Below are positions 27,350 through 36,002 of a stretch of DNA of 36,002 nucleotides, piece by piece (the stretch's first letter is position 1; every line of letters begins with the position of its first letter). Under the pieces are notes generated by a model. It did no database searches, had not been told where the DNA came from, and saw nothing but the letters and a program-made list of their open reading frames with translations. The position numbers were made by a program, and so were the translations under genes. Location: NCBI GenBank assembly GCA_008638125.1, contig VTPM01000005.1, positions 1 to 36,002 on the forward strand. The letters are read 5' to 3'. Source of the stretch: Pelagibacteraceae bacterium (GTDB lineage Bacteria; Pseudomonadota; Alphaproteobacteria; Pelagibacterales; Pelagibacteraceae).

Positions 27350-27911
27350 TAAGACTTTGATTTACTTTGCTTGAAAATAAATCTATTTTTTTTTCTAAAA
27401 GGGTTGGTAATAACTTAACAATATTATCAGCTATATCTTTAATTTGCTCTTCCTCGTCTTCTTTAAAATCTTCAAGTACATGGTTATTTACCTTTTTTTT
27501 ATCTTTTGGATGACCAATACCTATTCTAACTCTGGAATAATCTTTACCTATAAATTTATCAATGGATTCTATACCGTGATGCCCAGCGCTACTTCCGCCA
27601 AATTTTGCTTTAATTTTTCCAAAATCAATATCTAAATCATCGTGAAAAACGATTACATTTTTTGCATCAATTTTAAAATAATCAATTAATTCTTTTATTG
27701 CAGTTCCAGAATTATTCATAAAGGTTAAGGGTTTAATCGCATAAACTTTATGTTCACCTATTAATCCTGTAGTTAGAAGACCTTTAAATTTTGGTTTTTG
27801 TTTTGAAAGTTTAAAATGTGAATTTACTGCGTCGATAATTTTAAAACCAATATTGTGACGATTGTTTACATCTTTAGGGCCAGGATTACCTAGTCCAACT
27901 AGTAATAGCAT
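27339..27911 (-). CDS. pth: Peptidyl-tRNA hydrolase
   Basis: LLVGLGNPGPKDVNNRHNIGF, KPLTFMNNSG, HDDLDIDFG, GGSSAGHHGIESI. Confidence 0.96.
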   Translation of the reverse strand: MLLLVGLGNPGPKDVNNRHNIGFKIIDAVNSHFKLSKQKPKFKGLLTTGLIGEHKVYAIKPLTFMNNSGTAIKELIDYFKIDAKNVIVFHDDLDIDFGKIKAKFGGSSAGHHGIESIDKFIGKDYSRVRIGIGHPKDKKKVNNHVLEDFKEDEEEQIKDIADNIVKLLPTLLEKKIDLFSSKVNQSLNGI

Positions 27912-27918
27912 ATTCTAA

Positions 27919-28650
27919 TTATTTCTTTTCAGCTGGTTTTTTTTCTGCGGCTTTGTCATCTTTTTTAGCTGCTTCACCTTCTTTACCTGCAGGCGCAGCA
28001 CCTTCAGCACCCTCAGCTGCAGCTTGTGCTCCTTCTGCTCCCTCAGCACCTTCAGCAGCAGCACCTTCAGCTGGTTTTTCAGGTTCTTTCATTATTGTAG
28101 GAGCGGCAACTGTTGCAATTACGAAATCTCTTCCAGTAATTGTTGGAGTTACATTTTCAGGCAATTTAACTGCAGAAATTTTTATGCTTGCACCAATTTC
28201 TAATCCTTTTAAATCTACAACAATCTCAAGAGGAATATTATCTGCAGGACATCTAAGCTCTACTTTACGTCTTACAATGTTAAGAACTCCTCCAACTTTT
28301 AAACCTGGACAATCGTTTTGATTTATAAATTTTACTGGTATTTCTAGTACTATTTTAGTTCCCGCCACAACTCTCATAAAATCGATATGGATGGGTTCAT
28401 CAGAAATCACATTGTATGCAACATCTCTTGGAATAACTTTAAGTTTGCTTCCGTCCACATCTAACTCAATAACAGCAGATAAAAAAGACTCAGAATTTAT
28501 AATGTTTGTAATATTCTTTTTTTCAATTGAAATTTTAGCATTTGGGTCTTTGCCTCCATATAGTATAGCAGGCACGAAACCACTCGCTCTCAATTTATTT
28601 AATTGGCCAGTAGTGGCAGTTTCTCTTTTTGTAGCTTTTAAAGTATTCAT
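27919..28650 (-). CDS. rplY: 50S ribosomal protein L25/general stress protein Ctc with Ala/Gly/Glu/Lys-rich tail
   Basis: L25 domain (ATGQLNKLRASGFVPAILYGG; DEPIHIDFMRV), TL5 C-domain, and a low-complexity tail. Confidence 0.95.
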   Translation of the reverse strand: MNTLKATKRETATTGQLNKLRASGFVPAILYGGKDPNAKISIEKKNITNIINSESFLSAVIELDVDGSKLKVIPRDVAYNVISDEPIHIDFMRVVAGTKIVLEIPVKFINQNDCPGLKVGGVLNIVRRKVELRCPADNIPLEIVVDLKGLEIGASIKISAVKLPENVTPTITGRDFVIATVAAPTIMKEPEKPAEGAAAEGAEGAEGAQAAAEGAEGAAPAGKEGEAAKKDDKAAEKKPAEKK

Positions 28651-28700
28651 GTTTTTAATTGGATGAGCTATTTAACTTAAGTTAGTCAATAAAACAAGTA

Positions 28701-29633
28701 TTAATTGAACAAGTCTGACACAGAAGTCGAATTAGAAATTCTATTAATAGCCTCAGCCATCAAAGGAGCTATAGAAATAACCTCAATTTTACTATTATTT
28801 TTTATTTTTAAAGTATTATCTATTGTATCTGTAATTATAAGTTTTTTTATTTTTGATTTTTTTATTTTATCAACTGCTTCACCACTTAAAACCGCATGAG
28901 TGATAAAAACAAAAACATCAATTGCACCTTCTTTTTTTAACGCCTCCACAGCATTGATAATTGTTCCACCACTATCAATTATGTCGTCAACAATTATGCA
29001 ATTTTTTCCTTTAACATCTCCAATTATATTCATTACCTCAGATTTTCCGGGCTCAGGTCTTCTTTTATCAATAATAGCAAGATCAGCTTTGATTTTAGTT
29101 GCAAGACCTCTGGTTCGTTGTACACCTCCAACGTCAGGAGAAACGCAAACTAAGTTTTTAGTTTTAAATTTTCTCTTAATGTATCTTGCAAATAATGGTG
29201 TTGTAAATAAATTGTCTACTGGAATATCAAAAAATCCTTGAATTTGTCCTGCGTGCAAATCAACAGTAACAATTCTGTTAGCGCCTGCATTTGTGATTAA
29301 ATTCGAAACAACTTTTGCAGATATAGATGTTCTTGGAGCAACTTTTCTATCCTGCCTTGCATAACCAAAATATGGAATAACAGCTGTAATATTTTTTGCA
29401 GAAGATCTTCTTAATGCATCAATGCATAATAAAAGTTCCATTAAATTATCATTAGCAGGTGTAGAAGTGGACTGAATTACAAAAACACTATTTCCTCTAA
29501 TATTTTCATTTATTTCAATATAGATTTCCCCATCTGCAAATCTTTTTATATTAGTATTGATCAGCTTAAGCTTTAGCTGTTTAGAAATATCCTTACTTAA
29601 TCTTTGATTACTAGTTCCGGATAAAATTTTCAT
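28701..29633 (-). CDS. prs: Ribose-phosphate pyrophosphokinase
   Basis: RFADGEIYIEINENIRG, YFGYARQDRK, IVDDIIDSGGTI. Confidence 0.97.
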   Translation of the reverse strand: MKILSGTSNQRLSKDISKQLKLKLINTNIKRFADGEIYIEINENIRGNSVFVIQSTSTPANDNLMELLLCIDALRRSSAKNITAVIPYFGYARQDRKVAPRTSISAKVVSNLITNAGANRIVTVDLHAGQIQGFFDIPVDNLFTTPLFARYIKRKFKTKNLVCVSPDVGGVQRTRGLATKIKADLAIIDKRRPEPGKSEVMNIIGDVKGKNCIIVDDIIDSGGTIINAVEALKKEGAIDVFVFITHAVLSGEAVDKIKKSKIKKLIITDTIDNTLKIKNNSKIEVISIAPLMAEAINRISNSTSVSDLFN

Positions 29634-29683
29634 GAAGACAACTGTTTATACAATTATTCATTTATATTTTCAAATGAATTAAA

Positions 29684-30448
29684 TTAATTAAGCACAATAA
29701 CAGAAATACATCTTCCATAGTCATTTTCACCTAATAATCTTGATCGTCTATAGCTAAAAAAATTTTTACTATCTTCAAAGGTATCAAAATTAACATTTTC
29801 TAAAGTTTCAATATTTTCTAAATTTTCAAACTTTGAATTTACAAATTTTCTTAGATTAAATAAGAATTTGTCATTTTGCCTGGGCTCGAAAAATAATTCA
29901 TAATTTTTATTTTCTTTTAAAAATCTATCAAAAAATTCTTTTCCCACTTCATAATTAGCTGTTCCAATACAAGGTCCAATAGCAACATGAATTTTTGTGT
30001 TTTTATTACTAATTATTATTAATTTATTTAATGTATTTTCAATTATTCCATTAAATGCACCTTTCCAACCAGCATGTGCGCAAGCAATTAAGTTATTGTT
30101 TTCTTCATAAAATAAAATAGGCACACAATCTGCGGTTAAAACGCCTATGGCTTTATTTTTTAAATTTGTAATTAATCCATCTGAAGCAATTCTTTGTTTA
30201 TTATCAATATTTGAATTAATAAAAAAAACTTCATTACTGTGTGTTTGATTCATTAAAAATAAATTATTTTTTTCTATGCCAATTTTTTGTGAGACAATTT
30301 CTAAATTTTGAGCAACATTTTTCTTATTATCTAACGAGCCTGGACCACAGTTTAAGCTTTTATAAATACCATCAGACACGCCACCATTTTTCGAAAAAAA
30401 ATAATGCTTTAAGTTAGCAAATTTATTTAAATTTTTTGCAGAAAACAT
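29684..30448 (-). CDS. pgeF: PgeF/YfiH-family (laccase-domain) protein
   Basis: MNQTHSNEV, GVLTADCVPILF, ACAHAGWKGAFNGI, AIGPCIGTANYEVG. Confidence 0.93.
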   Translation of the reverse strand: MFSAKNLNKFANLKHYFFSKNGGVSDGIYKSLNCGPGSLDNKKNVAQNLEIVSQKIGIEKNNLFLMNQTHSNEVFFINSNIDNKQRIASDGLITNLKNKAIGVLTADCVPILFYEENNNLIACAHAGWKGAFNGIIENTLNKLIIISNKNTKIHVAIGPCIGTANYEVGKEFFDRFLKENKNYELFFEPRQNDKFLFNLRKFVNSKFENLENIETLENVNFDTFEDSKNFFSYRRSRLLGENDYGRCISVIVLN

Positions 30449-31512
30449 TAATTAAATCCTAGTAAAAAATTCTTTTTAAATTTAAATGCAAAAATGACCT
30501 TAAAAAGTTGTCCCATTTGTTTTGGATTCAGTAGCCTTTGAAGTCTTAGGTAGAGATTTGATTTTTCTCTAAAATTCATTTTTTTGCTTATTATTTCTGC
30601 TCTTTTTAAAATACCAACTCTCTTTAAAAAAAATTCTTGTGTAACTATATCATTAACTTTAAGATTATTATTTTCAAAGTATTCTTTTAGTAAACTAAAA
30701 TTAACAAGAGAAGTAATGTCTGCATTGCCTACATTAGTAAACATATTGTTTTTTTTATGATCTTTAAGTGACTGTAAAGAGCTGTTATTTTTAGGATTTA
30801 AAAATCCATAATCAAATAATACTAATCCACCATCAAGTTGTTTTATTTTTCTTATAATGATTTTAAGCTCTCGCAAACCTTCTTTTGGGTATTCTATAAA
30901 TTTATTTTTTTTGAGGCAGTTATACTTTTTTATTACTTTTAATTCGTTTGAATTAATCTTTTTATAAAAGGATTTTATTTTATAATCATTTCCCAATTTA
31001 ACGTATTTTTCATATATTTTATTTTTTATAATTTTGAATTGTTTTATTGGGATAGCATCAAAAAATTCATTTCCTAAAAAAATCACTTTACCAGATTTAA
31101 TTTTATCAAAATTATTTATCCAATTAATCCTTTCACCACTTAAATTTATTTGTTGTAATTTTTTAAGCGTGGGACTTTTTTCATACAAAAAAAAGTTACA
31201 AGAAGCTAAGAAAGATGGAAATTTTTTAAACACTCTGATCATATTAAAACACATTTTTCCAGTGCCAGGTCCAAGTTCAACGATATTAAAATCTTTTGGT
31301 TTACCTAAATGTTCCCAGAGTGAAATGACCCAAACCGCTATCATTTCACTAAATAAAAATGAGATTTCTGGAGCTGTTATAAAATCTCCTTTTTTTCCAA
31401 TTGGATTTTTCTTAGCGTAATAACCTAAATTTTTTTTATATAACGCATTATAAACAAATTTATCTATTGGTAGGCTATTGGATTTTGGAAAGAACTTAGT
31501 GACTGGATTCAT
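30448..31512 (-). CDS. SAM-dependent methyltransferase, MidA/NDUFAF7 family
   Basis: DFITAPEISFLFSEMIAVW, NIVELGPGTGKMCFNMIR, FLGNEFFDAIPIKQF, LVLFDYGF. Confidence 0.88.
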   Translation of the reverse strand: MNPVTKFFPKSNSLPIDKFVYNALYKKNLGYYAKKNPIGKKGDFITAPEISFLFSEMIAVWVISLWEHLGKPKDFNIVELGPGTGKMCFNMIRVFKKFPSFLASCNFFLYEKSPTLKKLQQINLSGERINWINNFDKIKSGKVIFLGNEFFDAIPIKQFKIIKNKIYEKYVKLGNDYKIKSFYKKINSNELKVIKKYNCLKKNKFIEYPKEGLRELKIIIRKIKQLDGGLVLFDYGFLNPKNNSSLQSLKDHKKNNMFTNVGNADITSLVNFSLLKEYFENNNLKVNDIVTQEFFLKRVGILKRAEIISKKMNFREKSNLYLRLQRLLNPKQMGQLFKVIFAFKFKKNFLLGFN

Positions 31513-32293
31513 TATTTTTAAATTTTAAAAGAATTAAACAACCTATTAAAATCATAAATGAACTAAGCAAGGTTCCCATAGTCAAAAAATTAAATAAATA
31601 ACCTATTTGTATATCTGGCTCTCTAAATTGTTCCGCAAGTATTCTAAACGTTCCATAAAAAATCATAAAATATGCAGAACATTTTCCTACTCCAACGCTT
31701 TTTTTAAAAGCTAAAGTAATTAATATTATAAATAAAATTATCCCTTCAAAAAATGCTTCATATAACTGAGAGGGGTGCCTTGGAATTTGATCAACCAAGG
31801 GAAAAATTACCGACCAAGCTACCTCAGTAGGTTTTCCATAGAGTTCTGAATTTATAAAGTTTGCAACTCTTCCAAAAAAGATTCCAATCGGAGCAACTAT
31901 TGCAATAACATCTAAAAAGAAAAATGTTTTTACGTTTAATTTTTTAGAAAAAAGATAGGTACCAACAACTATTCCAATCAGGGCTCCGTGGAATGACATG
32001 CCGCCCTCCCAAATTTTTATAATATCTACTGGATTATTTAAATAGTAAGAAAAATTATAAAAAAGTACATATCCAATCCTTCCACCTAGTATTATTGAGA
32101 TAATTAAATATGAAATTAAATCATCAAATAATTTAATTTCAAAACTAATTTCACCATTATTAATTTTTGTTTGAATTATTTTTTTTGCTAACCACCATCC
32201 AATAAGAATTCCAAAAATATAGGCTAACGAATACCATCTTATTTCTATAAATCCAAAGTTAACTATGACAGGGTTTAAATTATGTATATACAT
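31496..32293 (-). CDS. lgt: Prolipoprotein diacylglyceryl transferase
   Basis: IRWYSLAYIFGILIGW, GGRIGYVLFYN, WEGGMSFHGALIG, GRVANFINSELYGKPT, HPSQLYEAFFEG. Confidence 0.96.
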   Translation of the reverse strand: MYIHNLNPVIVNFGFIEIRWYSLAYIFGILIGWWLAKKIIQTKINNGEISFEIKLFDDLISYLIISIILGGRIGYVLFYNFSYYLNNPVDIIKIWEGGMSFHGALIGIVVGTYLFSKKLNVKTFFFLDVIAIVAPIGIFFGRVANFINSELYGKPTEVAWSVIFPLVDQIPRHPSQLYEAFFEGIILFIILITLAFKKSVGVGKCSAYFMIFYGTFRILAEQFREPDIQIGYLFNFLTMGTLLSSFMILIGCLILLKFKNNESSH

Positions 32294-32345
32294 TAAGAAC
32301 TTACATCATAATTGATATTAATTTTTTTATCAATTAAGATTAACT

Positions 32346-32582
32346 ATGAACAGTTCAGAAAAAATTTTAAAACTTATTTCAAATTTTATTGAAACAGGAA
32401 TTTTAACATCTCAAGATGCAAAAAAAGAATTGATTAATAATTTGAAATTTAAAAGAGATAATTTAATTGATAAACTTCAATTAGTTTCAAGAGAAGAATT
32501 TAATGTATTAAAAAAAGTAATCGAAAAGCAGCAAAAACAAATTGAACAATTAAAAAAAATTAAAAAGGCAAAGAAATCTTGA
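32346..32582 (+). CDS. UbiK/YqiC-like (BMFP-type) small coiled-coil protein
   Basis: 78 aa; C-terminal coiled coil LQLVSREEFNVLKKVIEKQQKQIEQLKKI resembles the UbiK family. Confidence 0.65.
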   Translation: MNSSEKILKLISNFIETGILTSQDAKKELINNLKFKRDNLIDKLQLVSREEFNVLKKVIEKQQKQIEQLKKIKKAKKS

Positions 32583-33879
32583 TAAGTAAACCTTTGTATT
32601 GACTTTCACCTAATTCAATATTCCCTCCGTGCGATCTAATAATATCTTCTGCAATTGACATACCTAGACCAACACCAGATTTATTTTGATTTCTACTTTG
32701 ATCTAAACGATAAAAAGGTTTGAAAACATTTTTGTATTGATTAATTGGAATACCTGGGCCATCATCTTCAATAAATACATTTAATCTATTTGTTGATTTG
32801 CTTACTTTGACGTATACATTTTCAGCATAATTTAATCCGTTTTCGATTAAATTATTAAAACATCTCTTAAGAGCATTTTTTCTTCCAACAAGAACTATTT
32901 CATTCGCTAAATCTAAATGTAATTTTTTATTATTTTTTTCCTTAGAAATTTCAATTAAAAGTTTATTGATATTTGTTGCTACAGAGTCTTCTACTACTTG
33001 AGATTTAGCAAACTGCAAGTAAGAATTAAGCATCATTTCCATTTCATCTATATCTTTAGACATTTTTGATGAGATGTCTTTTTGACTCATCATAGCTAGT
33101 TGTAATTTAAGTCTAGTCAAAGGCGTTCTTAAATCATGACTTATTCCTGATAGCATTTCTGATCTTTGTTTAAGGTGTCTATCAATCCTTTTTGCCATTC
33201 TATCAAATTCATATGCTGCTTTTCTAATTTCAGAAGCTCCAGAGGGTCTAATATCTTTAACAAAATCTCCTTTACCAAATCTTTCTGCTGCTTTTGCAAG
33301 GTTAACAATAGGTCTAGTTTGGTTTTTTAAAAAAATAATTGCAATTGAAATTAATAATAATGAGGGAACTGTAATCCATAAAATAAAAATTCTCACTGAA
33401 GATGGGGCAATTTTCTCTTTTGGAAACACTATCTCAATTAATTTATCAGCAGATTTTACCTTAATTTCTACAACATCCTCATAGCTTGTAGTGTCAAACC
33501 AGTAATTTGTTGAACCAAAAACGCTTTTTAATTCTCTTCTTAGCGACCGATCTATAGGACTATATTTTCTCTCTTTATTTATCTCAGGCAACTCCTCATT
33601 TTTGATATTAATTACAAAATCAAAATTGTATTTAAATTGATCAGTTAGATATTGAATTTGTTGCTCATTCTGAGAAGCATAAATGTCAGATAAAGTTTTG
33701 ATTTCTCCAACCAAAGACCTAGTTAGGCCCTTGTTTGATTTAATCCATATACTATCAAAAAAAACTACAGTAATTATAATTTGTAGAATGATTGTAGGAG
33801 CCGCAACGATTATTAAAGATCTATAAAATAAACCAGTCGGTAAAATTTTTTTTAAAATATTATTCAATCCAAAGGACAT
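32560..33879 (-). CDS. Sensor histidine kinase, EnvZ-like
   Basis: TM helices, HAMP, H-box SGISHDLRTPLTRLKLQLAMM, N-box LIENGLNYAE, G-boxes DDGPGIP and GVGLGMSIAEDIIRSHGG. Confidence 0.92.
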   Translation of the reverse strand: MSFGLNNILKKILPTGLFYRSLIIVAAPTIILQIIITVVFFDSIWIKSNKGLTRSLVGEIKTLSDIYASQNEQQIQYLTDQFKYNFDFVINIKNEELPEINKERKYSPIDRSLRRELKSVFGSTNYWFDTTSYEDVVEIKVKSADKLIEIVFPKEKIAPSSVRIFILWITVPSLLLISIAIIFLKNQTRPIVNLAKAAERFGKGDFVKDIRPSGASEIRKAAYEFDRMAKRIDRHLKQRSEMLSGISHDLRTPLTRLKLQLAMMSQKDISSKMSKDIDEMEMMLNSYLQFAKSQVVEDSVATNINKLLIEISKEKNNKKLHLDLANEIVLVGRKNALKRCFNNLIENGLNYAENVYVKVSKSTNRLNVFIEDDGPGIPINQYKNVFKPFYRLDQSRNQNKSGVGLGMSIAEDIIRSHGGNIELGESQYKGLLIKISLPF

Positions 33880-34537
33880 AGCCAGAACCTCTTATAGTTT
33901 GTAAATATTTAGGATTTTTTGGATTCATTTCTATTTTTTGTCTTAACCTAGTAATCATAACATCAATGGAACGTTCTTGGCTTATATTAGAAATTTCTCC
34001 AATTTGATTTCGCGAGTAGGTTTTACCAGGATTGGATAGCATTTCTATTAAAACTTTTTTTTCAGAATTATTAATTTTACTAATTTTACTTTTTAGTTGA
34101 ATTATCATTTTATTTAAATCAACTTGAGCTTCACCAATTTTATTAATTTTTGTTGTGTCAATTTTAGTATTTTTTTTAATTATATTTTTAATTCTTAATA
34201 ATAATTCTTTTGGTTCAAATGGTTTTCCTAAATAATCATCAGCTCCAAGCTCCAATCCTTGAATTCTGTTTTCAACTTCACCTTTGGCAGTTAAAAGAAT
34301 TATTGGTACGTTTGATTTTTTTTTTATTTCTTGCGTTAATTCAAAACCACTTTGTCCTGGCATCATTACATCTAGTACTATTAGATCAAATTTAAAATAA
34401 CCAAGTCTAATTTTAGCTTCCTCTGCGCTATTTCCAGTTGACACTACGTATCCATTCTCATTGAGATATTCTTTAACTAACTCTCTAATTCTATCATCGT
34501 CATCTACGACCAATATGTGATGTTTATTTTGTTCCAT
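33860..34537 (-). CDS. Response regulator, OmpR family
   Basis: Receiver LVVDDDDRIRELVKEYL, LDVMMPGQSG, LLTAKGE, K in GKPFEPKELLLR; winged-helix C-terminus. Confidence 0.93.
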   Translation of the reverse strand: MEQNKHHILVVDDDDRIRELVKEYLNENGYVVSTGNSAEEAKIRLGYFKFDLIVLDVMMPGQSGFELTQEIKKKSNVPIILLTAKGEVENRIQGLELGADDYLGKPFEPKELLLRIKNIIKKNTKIDTTKINKIGEAQVDLNKMIIQLKSKISKINNSEKKVLIEMLSNPGKTYSRNQIGEISNISQERSIDVMITRLRQKIEMNPKNPKYLQTIRGSGYVLWIE

Positions 34538-34967
34538 TAATAATTTTATTTAAAACTTCTTTAAACTTTATAACTGAGTCTGGCTCAGAGTTCTTCAAGG
34601 CATTAAATATTCTTTTTTTTTGTGTTTCGTAAATCTTTTCAAAGAAAATTTTACCTTCCTTATCTAAAAATAAATTTTTTCTTCTTGTGTCTTCCTCATC
34701 TTTGATTTGTTTTATCATTTTTGATTTTAATAAATCTCTTAAAACTCTATTTAAACTTTGTTTGGTAATTTTTAATTGATACATTAATTCACCAAGTTGA
34801 GTACCTGGATTTCTTTCAATTAGATTTAATGCCCTTAGATGTGCAGGTCCAAAAGAATTTTTAGCTAGAATTTCTTTAGGATCAGAAAAAGTTTCTCTGT
34901 AAGCATAAAAGAGTAATTGAATAAAATCTTTTATTTGTTCGTCTTTGAGATAGAGCAGTTCTTTCAT
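34524..34967 (-). CDS. MarR-family transcriptional regulator
   Basis: wHTH QLGELMYQLKITKQSLNRVLRDLLKSKMI and DTRRKNLFLDKEG wing. ORF track start is 35021; the internal ATG at 34967 (MKELLYLKDEQIK) seems likelier, leaving room for a divergent promoter. Confidence 0.82.
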   Translation of the reverse strand: MKELLYLKDEQIKDFIQLLFYAYRETFSDPKEILAKNSFGPAHLRALNLIERNPGTQLGELMYQLKITKQSLNRVLRDLLKSKMIKQIKDEEDTRRKNLFLDKEGKIFFEKIYETQKKRIFNALKNSEPDSVIKFKEVLNKIINGTK

Positions 34968-35043
34968 TATTAGTAAGTTATATTGACTTATTGTATTAAG
35001 AAATATACTTTTTTGTAACAAAAAAAATCGATATATTGTTTCT

Positions 35044-35934
35044 ATGGAAATTATCCCTTACGACAAAAGGTCAGGAAAAATTTGGTTTAATGGTGAAAAC
35101 ATTGACTGGTCTAAAGCACAGGTACATTTATTAAGTCACGGTTTGCATTATGCAAGCTGTGTTTTTGAAGGCATTAGAGTTTATGATGGAGAAATTTTTA
35201 AATTAGATCAGCACACTGATAGACTTTTTCATTCTGCAAAAAGAATGGGGATGAATGTTCCCTTCAGCAAGGAAGTAATTAGCGAAGCAACAAAACAAAT
35301 TGTAAATATACAGAAAACGCAGAACGGTTATGTCAGACCAATCATTTGGCGAGGAAGTGAAATGATGGCGATCTCTGCCCAAAAAAATAAAATCAATGTT
35401 GCAATTGCTACTTGGGAGTGGGGTTCTTACTTTGATCCTAAATTAAAATTAGAAGGTATTAGATTAAATATTTCATCATGGCGAAGACCATCACCTGACT
35501 CTGTCCCTTGGGATACAAAAGCCTCAGGGTTGTACATGATTTGCACTCTTTCTAAACATGAAGCAGAGGCAAAAGGATTTATAGACTCTTTGATGTTAGA
35601 CCATCAAGGAAATATTGCTGAGGCAACAGGGGCAAATATATTTTTCAAAAATCAAGCAGGTGAATTGCACACGCCAATACCAGATTCTTTTTTAGATGGA
35701 ATTACAAGAAGATGTATAATTGAGATAGCAAAATCAAAAGGAATTAAAGTTGTAGAAAGAAAAATTAAACCTGAGGAAATGTCAAATTTTGTAGGTTGCT
35801 TTCTAACAGGTACCGCAGCAGAAGTAACGCCAGTTGCAAGCATTGATAATTATAAATTTAAAGTTTGTAATGTAATAACTGACTTGTCAGATAGTTATCA
35901 GGGAATAGTAAGAAAAAAAAGAAACGCTGCTTAA
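35044..35934 (+). CDS. ilvE: Branched-chain amino acid aminotransferase
   Basis: HGLHYASCVFEGIRVYDG, SSWRRPSPDSVPWDTKASGLY, IAEATGANIFF, FLTGTAAEVTPV. Confidence 0.93.
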   Translation: MEIIPYDKRSGKIWFNGENIDWSKAQVHLLSHGLHYASCVFEGIRVYDGEIFKLDQHTDRLFHSAKRMGMNVPFSKEVISEATKQIVNIQKTQNGYVRPIIWRGSEMMAISAQKNKINVAIATWEWGSYFDPKLKLEGIRLNISSWRRPSPDSVPWDTKASGLYMICTLSKHEAEAKGFIDSLMLDHQGNIAEATGANIFFKNQAGELHTPIPDSFLDGITRRCIIEIAKSKGIKVVERKIKPEEMSNFVGCFLTGTAAEVTPVASIDNYKFKVCNVITDLSDSYQGIVRKKRNAA

Positions 35935-36000
35935 TTAATTTTTTTTATTATCCTCACTTATTGCATGGTCTAAACCTCTAGCTAAATAGTCATAGCCTGT
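35935..36000 (-). CDS. 3' end of an unidentified minus-strand ORF
   Basis: Reverse strand reads ...TGYDYLARGLDHAISEDNKKN* with the stop complement at 35935-35937, abutting the ilvE stop. Too short to identify. Confidence 0.4.
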   Translation of the reverse strand, partial: TGYDYLARGLDHAISEDNKKN

Positions 36001-36002
36001 AT

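Noticed and set aside
27953-28321. 122-aa plus-strand ORF rich in Ala/Pro/Ser opposite rplY
   Set aside because: Antisense shadow of the repetitive rplY tail; low-complexity translation and no independent support.
28673-28684. 12-bp perfect palindrome TAACTTAAGTTA upstream of rplY
   Set aside because: Short AT-rich palindromes are expected often at this base composition; no second supporting feature.
1-36002. CRISPR array, prophage, transposon or genomic island
   Set aside because: No regularly spaced direct repeats, integrase/transposase genes or phage genes seen; almost all ORFs are core housekeeping families.

Overview
The window is an AT-rich, tightly packed chromosomal segment that looks like a SAR11/Pelagibacter-type alphaproteobacterium (inferred from gene content, composition and very short intergenic gaps). 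From the left it holds: the 3'-truncated ispH; a minus-strand retinal operon (crtI-crtB-crtY-blh) running into ispH; a divergent tandem-CDGSH Fe-S protein gene; a green-type proteorhodopsin with a strong intrinsic terminator; the F-type ATP synthase FO operon (atpI-B-E-b'-b) downstream of dciA-like, DsbA-like and smc genes; mutY; an FAD monooxygenase; ccrM; rnhB; a family-4-like uracil-DNA glycosylase; a TPR protein; ispE; selO; tRNA-Gln(TTG) followed 5 nt later by the CCA-adding enzyme gene; greA; hemF; trmL; the cytochrome bc1 operon petABC; ychF-pth-rplY-prs; pgeF-midA-lgt; a UbiK-like gene; a MarR/OmpR/EnvZ-type regulatory operon; and ilvE. I saw no CRISPR array, transposon, prophage or clear foreign island. 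Observations I would follow up: (1) ispH joined to the retinal operon, with crtE absent; (2) a short SMC that appears to lack its hinge; (3) a family-4 UDG that lost three of four Fe-S cysteines; (4) a GANTC-bearing inverted repeat at the ccrM start; (5) one palindromic ATGCAT serving as both start codons of the divergent mutY and dciA genes; (6) four convergent gene pairs overlapping by 21-24 nt, one forming a near-palindrome that encodes similar C-termini on both strands; (7) the tRNA-Gln/cca arrangement; (8) a structured proteorhodopsin leader. No single wholly new system is evident.
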